A stretch of 64,000 nt of DNA, from contig CM061237.1 of assembly GCA_030848705.1 (NCBI GenBank), forward strand, positions 84,253,910-84,317,909. Reading direction: 5' to 3'. Under the pieces are notes generated by a model that saw only the letters and a program-made list of their open reading frames with translations, searched no databases and was not told the origin of the DNA. This document shows, piece after piece, positions 47,386 to 56,700 of this stretch. The position numbers and the translations under genes are program-made. Source of the stretch: Heracleum sosnowskyi (lineage: Eukaryota; Streptophyta; Magnoliopsida; Apiales; Apiaceae). How positions within the stretch are numbered: position 1 is the stretch's first letter; every line of letters begins with the position of its first letter.

Positions 47386-49857
47386 ATGGTGAAGAAGGAT
47401 GCAGGTGTGAAGATACCAGTTCTTGATAAAGACAATTACTTTCACTGGAAAGTAAAGATGCATTTACATCTCATGTCTATGGATGAGAGGTATGTAGACT
47501 GCATTGAGAAAGGTCCACACGTTCCCATGAAGCTTGATTCTAGAGTTGGACTGCCAGATGATGCACCTGATGTAGAGATTCCAAAAACTGTCTCAGAATG
47601 GACTGTTGAAGATGTTGCAGAAGTCCATAAAGACAAAAGGACCATGAACATTCTGTTTAATGGTTTGGAGCAAGAGATGTTTGACAATGTTATCAACTGT
47701 ACAACCTCTAAGGAAGTATGGGATACTGTTAGAACACTCTGTGAAGGAACTGAGCAAGTCAGGGAAAATAAAATGCAACTCCTTATACAACAATATGAGC
47801 ATTTTCATTTTAAAGCTGGTGAAACCCTAAATGACACGTTCAATAGGTTTCAAAAGCTTTTGAATGGATTAAAGTTGTATGGGAGGATCTATCAAACCAA
47901 GGATTCAAACCTTAAATTTCTTATAGCTCTTCCAAAAGAATGGAAGCCTATGACTGTTTCTCTCAGAAACACTCAAGAGTACAAAGACTACACTCTTGAA
48001 AGGCTTTATGGAACCTTGAAGACTTATGAGCTGGAAATGGAGCAAGATGAAGAAATTGAAAAGGTACAGAAGAAGGGTGGATCTATTGCATTGATTGCAT
48101 CAGTGAACCAACTTGAAGATGACAATAAAGAAGCTGCAAAGGCCACAACTAGTCGATCTAGTTGTAGGAGTGATGTTAGCAAGGGTAAAGACAAGATGAC
48201 AGAAGAAGAAGAATCAGAACCAGCCAACTTGGAGGACTTAGATGAGATTGATGAACACATTGCTTTTCTGTCTAGAAAATTCTCTAAGTTCAAGTTCAAA
48301 AGAAACTCAGAAGCAAGGCCACCAAGAAGAGACTTTCAACCTAGCAAAACAAACTGGATTGAAAAGTCTAAGTCAAAATGTTTCAATTGTGGAATGCTTG
48401 GTCACTTTGCTGGAGACTGCAGAAAGCCCAAGGTTGAGAAGGGCAACAGGAAATTTGAGCCTGTTGATTATAAAAAGAAATACTTTGAACTTCTCAAACA
48501 AAAAGAAAAGGCTTTCATGTCTCAGGAGTATGATTGGGCTGGTAATGGTGAAGATTCTGATGATGATGTTGAGTATGTCAACTTGGCTCTTATGGCTGAC
48601 AATCATGAGCAGGAAGCAAGTTCCTCAAGCAACCAGGTAACAATTACTAATCTTTTTGAGCTTTCTAAAGAGGAATGCGACAGTGCAGTAAATGAAATGT
48701 CTACTGTATTATATAATTTGCGTGTTACTCTTAAATCACTTACTAAAGAGAATTCAAGAATAAAAGAGACCAATCTGCTCTTAAGTGATAGGAATGCAAT
48801 GTTAGAAGCACAGCTCATTGAATTTGAGAAAATGAGATGTGTTAGTAGGGATGCTAAGAAGGAACTTGAGAACGTGTTACAAAGGGAAGAAATTCTTAGA
48901 ACACAACTTGAGATAGAACAAAGTGTGATTGCAAAATGGAAGGATGCCAGGAATGTTGCTGCCAACATAATTAATGTTCAAGGCGTGGAATCCTTCTGTG
49001 AGCAATCATGGGAAAGGAACAAAGAGAAGCTAGGGTATGTTGGTGAAACCTTAGAATCAGAAACAGAGTCAACAAACAACAATGATCATTTGTTGAAGGT
49101 TGATATGTCAACGGAATGCAATGTTTCGTTGACACATGAACCATCAACCGATCAGGCTGTTTCGTTGACAGACAAAAGAAAAGATAAACTCACTAGACTT
49201 AATGACAAGTATGGTCCTGTCACCAAGAACTTTGTTCAAGGTGAGTCTAGTATTTTAAAGAAAATTGAGAAGCCTGTTGAGAGAGCTAATGTAGGTCACT
49301 TGTCTAACAAGCAATTGAAAGACAAGGTAGAGAAAGTTCATAATGAGGCTAAGGGAAATAAAAAGAATAACAGGAATGGCAAAGTAGGAATTAACAAACA
49401 CAACAATTACACACCTGATAAATATGCTCCTAGAAAGACATGTGTTAATTGTGGAAGTGTTAGTCATTTGTCTACTTACTGCAAATCTGTTAAGAAAACT
49501 CCTAATGTGAAAATGCCCAAGCCTGCAATGAACAGTTCCATGCCTACAATGCCTGTTATGCCTAACATGTTTGCTCCATATGCACAATTTCAGAATCCTT
49601 ATGCTAGCATGCCATTTGTGCCTAATCCTTACATGAATATGTTTAACATGCCACAAATGCCATGGAACATGAATAACATGATTGTTCCTCCAACTATGCA
49701 TGCTATGAATGAAAATATGAGCAACCCTCAGAAATCAACACCAAGGGTAAAGATTGATTTGAATCAATCTGAGCCCAAAGTGAAAAATGGTACAAAAGGG
49801 AATGCAAAGGCTAACAAGACAGGACCCAAGGAAACTTGGGTACCAAAATCGACTTGA
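47386..49857 (+). CDS. gag: Gag polyprotein of the inner copia, 823 aa
   Basis: ATG at 47386 in good context (ACCATGG). The N-terminal copia gag core is at about residues 10-215 (YFHWKVKMHLHLM, ALPKEWKPM). A knuckle CFNCGMLGHFAGDC lies at about 332-345, an acidic linker follows, a long coiled coil spans about 425-535, and a second knuckle CVNCGSVSHLSTYC is at about 686-699. A striking Met/Pro/Asn-rich tract (about 705-780) comes before the terminal ETWVPK. The coat protein binds element RNA and forms the particle. Three motif cores are embedded near 49108-49163. It ends with TGA, overlapping the pol frame by a few codons. Longer than typical copia gag because of the coil and tail, but normal for the SIRE group. 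Confidence 0.93.
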   Translation: MVKKDAGVKIPVLDKDNYFHWKVKMHLHLMSMDERYVDCIEKGPHVPMKLDSRVGLPDDAPDVEIPKTVSEWTVEDVAEVHKDKRTMNILFNGLEQEMFDNVINCTTSKEVWDTVRTLCEGTEQVRENKMQLLIQQYEHFHFKAGETLNDTFNRFQKLLNGLKLYGRIYQTKDSNLKFLIALPKEWKPMTVSLRNTQEYKDYTLERLYGTLKTYELEMEQDEEIEKVQKKGGSIALIASVNQLEDDNKEAAKATTSRSSCRSDVSKGKDKMTEEEESEPANLEDLDEIDEHIAFLSRKFSKFKFKRNSEARPPRRDFQPSKTNWIEKSKSKCFNCGMLGHFAGDCRKPKVEKGNRKFEPVDYKKKYFELLKQKEKAFMSQEYDWAGNGEDSDDDVEYVNLALMADNHEQEASSSSNQVTITNLFELSKEECDSAVNEMSTVLYNLRVTLKSLTKENSRIKETNLLLSDRNAMLEAQLIEFEKMRCVSRDAKKELENVLQREEILRTQLEIEQSVIAKWKDARNVAANIINVQGVESFCEQSWERNKEKLGYVGETLESETESTNNNDHLLKVDMSTECNVSLTHEPSTDQAVSLTDKRKDKLTRLNDKYGPVTKNFVQGESSILKKIEKPVERANVGHLSNKQLKDKVEKVHNEAKGNKKNNRNGKVGINKHNNYTPDKYAPRKTCVNCGSVSHLSTYCKSVKKTPNVKMPKPAMNSSMPTMPVMPNMFAPYAQFQNPYASMPFVPNPYMNMFNMPQMPWNMNNMIVPPTMHAMNENMSNPQKSTPRVKIDLNQSEPKVKNGTKGNAKANKTGPKETWVPKST

Positions 49858-49859
49858 TT

Positions 49860-52800
49860 TGGTTTTATTGTGTGCAGGGAGACAAAAGGAATCTTTGGTA
49901 CTTGGATAGTGGTTGTTCAAGACACATGACTGGTGATTCTACCCTGCTCACAGAGTTTCAGGAAAGAGCTGGCCCTTGTATTGCTTTTGGAGATGACAGC
50001 AAAGGCTACACAAAGGGATATGGCTTGATTTCAAAAGAGAATGTCATCATAGATGAGGTTGCATTGGTGGATGGTCTTAAGCACAACTTGCTTAGTATCA
50101 GCCAACTTTGTGACAAAGGATTTTTAGTTACTTTTTCTAGAGAAGCCTGTGTTGTTTCTAAAGGAGGAAACAACAATGTGGTAATGACTGGATTCAGAAG
50201 GGGGAATGTGTACATTGCTGACTTTAGTAGCACAAGTTCAGACACCATCACTTGTCTTTTCAGCAAGGCAAGCAAGGATGAAAGTTGGTTATGGCACAAG
50301 AAATTATCCCATCTGAATTTCAAAGTTATGAATGATTTGGTGAGGAAAGATCTTGCTAGAGGAATTCCACAGGTGGAGTTCTCCAAGGATGGTTTGTGTG
50401 ATGCCTGTCAAAAGGGAAAACAGAAGAAGGCATCATTCAAAAGTAAGACAGTGTCATCAATTGTCCAGCAGCTTGAATTGCTTCATATGGACCTATTTGG
50501 CCCTGTAAATGTTATGTCCATCTCAAAGAAGAAATACTGTCTTGTGATTGTTGATGATTTTTCTAGATTTACATGGACTTTCTTTTTGCACTCTAAAGAT
50601 GAGGCAAGTGAAATCATTATCAATCACATCAAGATGGTAAGCAATCATCCTGATTTCAAAGTAAGAAGGATTAGGAGTGACAATGGGACAGAATTCAAGA
50701 ATTCAAGCATGAAGGTGTTCTGTGAAGAAAATGGTATTTTGCATGAGTTTTCAGCAGCAAGAACACCACAGCAAAATGGTGTAGTTGAAAGGAAAAACAG
50801 AACACTTATTGAAGCTGCAAGGACAATGCTAGATGAATCAAAGTTACCTACATATTTTTGGGCTGAGGCAGTTAACACAGCTTGCTTTACTCAAAATATT
50901 TCTTTGATTAATCAGGCCAAAGGAATGACCCCTTATCAGTTACTCAAAAGAAAGAAGCCACTATTGGATTTTCTTCATGTCTTTGGATGCAAGTGCTTTG
51001 TTCTGAGAAATCAAGCTGAGCATTTGGGGAAATTTGAAGCAAAGGCAGATGAAGCAATATTTGTGGGATATGCAGCAGGGAAAGCTTACAGAGTCTATAA
51101 TCTCAGAATCAACATTGTTATGGAATCTGTACATGTTGTTTTTGATGATCTCAAAATTCAAGGTCTCTGTGATGAAGGTTTCCATGAAAGTCTTTCTTTT
51201 GAAAATGAGGAAGGAGATCAAGTGAATCATGATAAGGCTACTGAGAAACAGCCTAAAGTTGTTGTATCTAGCACAGATGAAAGCAGCAGTGAAGATGAAA
51301 TTGCTGCATTAAGATTAAAAAGGATAGCAACTAGCAGACCAAATGGTCATTTCGTTGACAGTCATGGTGGTGGATTCGTTGACAGTCAGAATGAGCGTTT
51401 CGTTGACAGCCAAAACGGTCATACCGTTGATAGTCATAGGAATGCTTCTAGAAGTGATCAATTAGGGACAACAAACTCAGGGGGAGTTTCTCAAGGACAA
51501 ATATCCAATCAAGGCAATCATGATCATGAAGCTACGTCTTCAAGAGCAAATCTACCTCCCTCAAGGAAATGGACTAAAGATCATCCCTTTGAACTTATTA
51601 TAGGTGATGTCTCTTCAAAAGTCCAAACTAGAAGAGCAACTCAAGAAGAATGTCTATATAGTAGCTTTCTGTCTCAAGATGAGCCAAAGAAAGTTGAGGA
51701 TGCACTTCTAGATCCAGATTGGGTTTTAGCCATGCAAGAAGAGCTAAACCAATTTGAGAGAAACAATGTTTGGAAGCTGGTGCCCAGGCCTAATGACAGG
51801 AGTGTTATAGGCACAAAGTGGGTGTTCAGAAACAAGATGGATGAAAATGGCATAGTCACAAGGAACAAAGCTAGATTGGTTGCAAAAGGCTATTCACAGG
51901 AAGAAGGAATTGATTTTGATGAAACCTTTGCTCCTGTTGCAAGACTAGAAGCAATAAGGATTTTCCTAGCCTATGCAGCCCATGCCAATTTCAAGGTCTA
52001 TCAAATGGATGTGAAGAGTGCTTTTCTGAATGGGGAATTGGAAGAGGAGGTGTATGTAAGTCAACCTCCTGGTTTTGAAGATGATGATTTTCCAGACTAT
52101 GTGTACTTCCTTCTCAAAGCACTCTATGGTTTGAAACAAGCACCTAGAGCCTGGTATGACACTCTCTCACAGTTCCTCCTTGAGAATCATTTCACTAGAG
52201 GTACTGTAGATAAAACTCTTTTTCACAGGGTTGTAAATGGCTCTACTTTACTTGTTCAAATTTATGTAGATGATATAATCTTTGGGTCTACAGATGTGAA
52301 ACTTTGTCAAAAGTTTGCCAAGCTTATGCAAAGTAAGTATGAAATGAGCATGATGGGAGAATTAACTTACTTTCTTGGTCTACAAGTAAAGCAAGTTAAT
52401 GAAGGCATTTTCATTAGTCAAACAAAATACATTCATGATTTATTAAAGAAGTTTAACCTAATGGAATGCTCTCCTGCCAAAACTCCCATGCCTACTGCCA
52501 CCAAACTTGAATTGAATACTAAGGAAAAATCTGTGGACATTTCAAGTTACAGAGGCATGGTAGGCTCACTTTTATATTTAACAGCTAGTAGACCTGATAT
52601 TATGTTTGCTACATGTCTATGTGCTAGATTTCAGGCTGATCCTAGAGAATCCCATTTAGTTGCTATTAAAAGAATTTTCAGATATCTCAAAGGAACACCA
52701 AACCTTGGCATTTGGTATCCTAGAGAATCTGGTTTTGAACTAATTGGTTATTCAGATGCAGATTTTGCAGGATGTAAAATTGACAGGAAAAGTACAACTG

Positions 52801-53207
52801 GAACCTGTCAATTCCTAGGAAACAAGCTTGTGTCATGGTTCAGCAAGAAACAAAACTCAGTTTCTACCTCCACAGCTGAGGCTGAGTATATTGCAGCTGG
52901 AAGTTGTTGTGCACAGATTTTATGGATGAAAAACCAACTACTTGATTATGGATTAAGAGTTGAGAAAATTCCTATTTTCTGTGACAACACTAGTGCCATT
53001 GCCATTACTGAGAATCCAGTGCAGCATTCAAGAACCAAGCACATTGACATCAAGTATCATTTCATTAGAGAACATGTTATGAATGGTACTGTGGAGTTAC
53101 ATTTTGTTCCAAGTGAACAACAACTTGCAGACATCTTTACCAAGCCACTTGATGAATCAACATTCTCAAGATTAGTAAGTGAGCTAGGTATGCTAAATTT
53201 CTCTTAA
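49860..53207 (+). CDS. pol: Pol polyprotein of the inner copia (protease, integrase, RT, RNase H)
   Basis: Open from within the gag end, in the -1 frame, with no ATG. The upstream limit is uncertain and protein proper begins near 49878, so expression needs frameshifting, splicing or read-through. Protease YLDSGCSRHMTG; pre-integrase HKKLSHLNF and CDACQKGK; integrase core (HMDLFGPVNV, RSDNGTEFKN, PQQNGVVERKNR); a variable linker with FVDS repeats (about 51240-51560); RT (WVFRNKMDENG, QMDVKSAFLNG, YGLKQAPRAWYD, YVDDIIFGS); RNase H (GYSDADFAGCKIDRKS, STAEAEYIAAGSC, FCDNTSAIA). No interruption is seen over about 1110 codons, so it is probably functional. A Maximus/SIRE assignment is inferred from gene order and gag type. 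Confidence 0.94.
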   Translation, partial: WFYCVQGDKRNLWYLDSGCSRHMTGDSTLLTEFQERAGPCIAFGDDSKGYTKGYGLISKENVIIDEVALVDGLKHNLLSISQLCDKGFLVTFSREACVVSKGGNNNVVMTGFRRGNVYIADFSSTSSDTITCLFSKASKDESWLWHKKLSHLNFKVMNDLVRKDLARGIPQVEFSKDGLCDACQKGKQKKASFKSKTVSSIVQQLELLHMDLFGPVNVMSISKKKYCLVIVDDFSRFTWTFFLHSKDEASEIIINHIKMVSNHPDFKVRRIRSDNGTEFKNSSMKVFCEENGILHEFSAARTPQQNGVVERKNRTLIEAARTMLDESKLPTYFWAEAVNTACFTQNISLINQAKGMTPYQLLKRKKPLLDFLHVFGCKCFVLRNQAEHLGKFEAKADEAIFVGYAAGKAYRVYNLRINIVMESVHVVFDDLKIQGLCDEGFHESLSFENEEGDQVNHDKATEKQPKVVVSSTDESSSEDEIAALRLKRIATSRPNGHFVDSHGGGFVDSQNERFVDSQNGHTVDSHRNASRSDQLGTTNSGGVSQGQISNQGNHDHEATSSRANLPPSRKWTKDHPFELIIGDVSSKVQTRRATQEECLYSSFLSQDEPKKVEDALLDPDWVLAMQEELNQFERNNVWKLVPRPNDRSVIGTKWVFRNKMDENGIVTRNKARLVAKGYSQEEGIDFDETFAPVARLEAIRIFLAYAAHANFKVYQMDVKSAFLNGELEEEVYVSQPPGFEDDDFPDYVYFLLKALYGLKQAPRAWYDTLSQFLLENHFTRGTVDKTLFHRVVNGSTLLVQIYVDDIIFGSTDVKLCQKFAKLMQSKYEMSMMGELTYFLGLQVKQVNEGIFISQTKYIHDLLKKFNLMECSPAKTPMPTATKLELNTKEKSVDISSYRGMVGSLLYLTASRPDIMFATCLCARFQADPRESHLVAIKRIFRYLKGTPNLGIWYPRESGFELIGYSDADFAGCKIDRKSTTGTCQFLGNKLVSWFSKKQNSVSTSTAEAEYIAAGSCCAQILWMKNQLLDYGLRVEKIPIFCDNTSAIAITENPVQHSRTKHIDIKYHFIREHVMNGTVELHFVPSEQQLADIFTKPLDESTFSRLVSELGMLNFS

Positions 53208-53747
53208 TTATTTTTGAGATATTTGCAAGTTAAAATGCAGCCAGAAATTTGCTATGTTTTTCTGTGAATGAATTTTCTCAGGAAAAGGTAAAATTTTGTC
53301 TAAGTCAAAATTACTATGCCAACGGAATGCACCATTTCGTTGACAGTCTTAGCAGTTTTCTGGGTGTTTCGTTGATAGCTCTTTTATATCAACGAAACGC
53401 AGCTTTATCAACGAAATAAGATGGGACTTTAACCGCCCAATCCTGATTCGTTGATTTAGCGCTTTTTATCTGAACCGTTGAAATTTGACACGTCTTTTAC
53501 CACGATCTATGCATACACCCCTGTAAGTATAAATCATGGTAATACTTTAAGAGTAACGGTTATATTTTTAAGCCAATCCAGTAATTTACATTTATTATTG
53601 GATTCATTTTCTGAGAATTTTTGGGGGAGTATTTAAGAAATTTTATTTTCATTATTTCTTTTTACCTGTTCTCAAAAATTCCAAAGGCTTTTTCTCTCTT
53701 CTTCTCTCTAACAAGCAATTCAGTTCGAAGCTTTCCTTTAATCAACA
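53208..53747 (+). promoter_or_regulatory. Pol to post-pol ORF spacer with motif cluster and promoter-like sequence
   Basis: 540 bases with no ORF. It holds six TCAACG/CGTTGA cores (53338-53476), TATAAAT at 53528-53534, a polypurine-like TTTTTGGGGGAGTA at 53618-53631, and a CT-rich leader with ctctaacaagcaattcag directly before the ATG. That leader looks like a plant 5' leader or a splice acceptor. How the downstream ORF is expressed is not known. Confidence 0.5.
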
Positions 53748-56700
53748 ATGGCACCTATAGTCAAGCTTATGTCTGCTGGAGGGTTCATCTATGAGAAGAA
53801 CAACTCCATCCCTTTTGTTGTCAAGGAAAACCCGAACAGACTGTTCTTCAAAATGATGGATTTCATGAAGAATTGCAAGTTGAGCTATGCAATGTTTCAC
53901 TCTACACCACTCTACAATGAGATAATCGAGGAGATTTGGACCTCATGTGAGTATAGTGGAACACACTGCACACTAAAATTCACTCTTCAAGGTAATGAGT
54001 ACATAGTTAATTCTGATGTTTTGCAAGCATGTTTACATATTCCTGATAATAACTGTGATGCTTTGCCTACTAACACTGAAATAACTACCATGCTAAATTC
54101 TATAAACTACTCTTTGCCTACTGATAATCTGGGTAGAATAATTAGGAGAGGTTTGGTTAGGGAATACAGTTATTTAGCTGATGCATTCATTAAGGTCTTT
54201 TCTGGAAAGATTAGCAATTTTGATGCATTAACTAACTCTATGTTAATTCTCCTAACCATGCTTCTAAATGATAGATATCACAACTTTAGCACCCAACTTA
54301 TGTATGAAATTGGTGCTAAGTTGGGTGACAAAGCAAATAGGAAGAAAAATATCTATTATGCTAGGTTTCTGATGATGTTGGCTAACCATGTTAGTCCAGC
54401 ACCATTAGTTATCTCTAACCCTAATGCCAGGTTTGAGTGCTTTGTGCAAGAAAAGAGAGTATTGACAGACATACTGAGGCTGAACCACAATGGTGATGTT
54501 CCAGTGGTGTATCTGCCAATCATTGAGGTAACTACTACTATCCCTGTTAGTGTAGCTAACACCTCTACTGTTTTACCTTCCAATGTTGCTATGGAGTCTG
54601 TAGCTGTGACCCAACAGGCTCCTACCCTAGCAACAAAACCAAAATCAAAGAAAACCTCCAAGCCAACCTCAGGTGCTTCTCAAAAGACACCTGTTGTAAA
54701 AACTACCACACAACCTAAGGGGAGTGAGTCTGGAGTTGTGAGAGGTGAGGGAAGGGGTGAACATCAAAGAAACCCCAAGGATAAGGAAGGACAGGTTAGT
54801 GTGTACCAGCCAAGCCCCATTGTGTCTTCCCAACAAGGCACAATGAGTAACATGGACTTAAACACAAGTCTAATTGCATCCTCCCAAAAGGATGTGATTA
54901 TTGAAACAAGCTCTCCTCCTAGAGCACAGTCCAAAAGGGTAAGGGACACTTCAAGCCCACAGTCTACATTTTCCCAATACCAAAGGAGAGTGAAGCAAAA
55001 GTCCAAGGGTACACAGGGTGCACACACACTGGAAGCAACACTTCCAGTTTCTCAAATTCAGTTTGATGTAACCCCTATTATTACTCTGGGGTTACAGTCC
55101 CATTCTCTAAACATCAATCTTGAATTATCTCCATCAAATTCACCAACTCAATCTTTAGATGTGGACATGATCCATACATCTATTCCTGATTCTCCAACTC
55201 TAATCTTGGAGAAGCCCCACTCTGAAGCTGGTGGCCATCACTTGTTAAGTGATTTGTTGGGCCATCAACCAATTTTTCCTGAAGTTGCAAGGGGATCTGT
55301 GGACCATTCTTTAAAATCAATCACCACAGACTCTACTGTAATTTCTCATTCTCAAAGTGCTTTCTTGACTTCATCAACGAAACAGTCTATTTCGTTGACA
55401 AGTGTTTCTCCATCAACGGTATCCATACCGTTGACAGTTCAAACTACCATTCCGTTGATAGTTCACTCTACACCTTTAATTGAAAATCAAGTTGTTCCCA
55501 CAACTAGTGCAGATGATCTAGTGGTAGTTGAGACACTTCTAGGACTGAGAGGGAGTGAAACTGAGAGGCTGGCTTGCAGCCAGGCAAAAGGAGAGAATGT
55601 GAGTGAGAGGCTGGCTATTTCTTCCAGCCAGGCAAAAGGAGAGATTGAGAGTTCCACCTTAGAAGGTGAAGGTGAGGGTGTGAGAGGTGTGAGCCATGGG
55701 GAGCCCATGATGCAAGAACAGAGTGGAGAGAGAGAAGGGACTACAGGAGAAATAAGGATGGAAGCAGCCATTGCTAATGAGTTAATGGAGGTCAGTGAGG
55801 GAGAAAGGGAACTTACTTTCCAAGAGGTTTATCAGCAAACTCTGGATAGTATTTCCCTGGATCCTGAGACCTTTACTCATCCTGTGTCAGCCTATCAAAT
55901 TTTGGCTCAACAGGGCAATGTGGAGGCAGAGAGGTCACTACAACTAATTCACACAACTGCATCAATGCAAAGAGCAAAGGATGCCTTGACCAATCTACCT
56001 CCAGGAGCTGAAGCAAGTGGAGACTTTGATTTCTCTGATGATGAGGACAGCTATGGTGATAATCTACAGGTGGCCACTACTGCACAGACTGGGACTTCTG
56101 TGGTGCCTCCTACACCAAACTGGCTTTCTCAAGATATGCATGGTAGAAGCAATTTGGATGCTGCTATCACAAGGCAGTACAAAGAAGCATATCTAGCTCA
56201 TGAGTCTGCAGGACCAAGAGACAAGAAATTCTACAAAGCCATAATGGATTCTCTGGAAATTCAAAGGCTACAAATGTTGCAGACAAGGATTGAGGCTACA
56301 GAGATCAAGGATTCAATCAGCAACCTTAGGGCTGCTAATGATAGGAGGCTAGATGAAAAGCTTCCTCCTCTCACTGTGTCCAGGATGAACAGGTTTTTCA
56401 CTAAAGAACCTGAAGTGGAGTCCTCCTTGAAGACTCTCTCTTCTAGAGTGGACAAGGTGGAAGCCACTCTATCACAGATGCAAAAGGAACAGGAGAAACA
56501 AACACAACTATTGGCCCAGCTAGTGGCAGCTCAAGGACTCCCAGCCATCTCTTTTGATGATAACAAAAAGGGGGAGAAATCTAAGGAGCTAGACATTCAA
56601 ATTACCAAGGTTATGGTCCCAGCCATTTCCCTACCAAAGGAGCCATTAGCAATGGGGGAGCTTGGCAAGCAGCAAAAGGATGGTATTGACCTTATACAAG

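Noticed and set aside
54356..55771. Minus-strand ORFs opposite the post-pol ORF (for example 54356-54661, 54764-55027, 55487-55771)
   Set aside because: Shadows of the long plus-strand frame.
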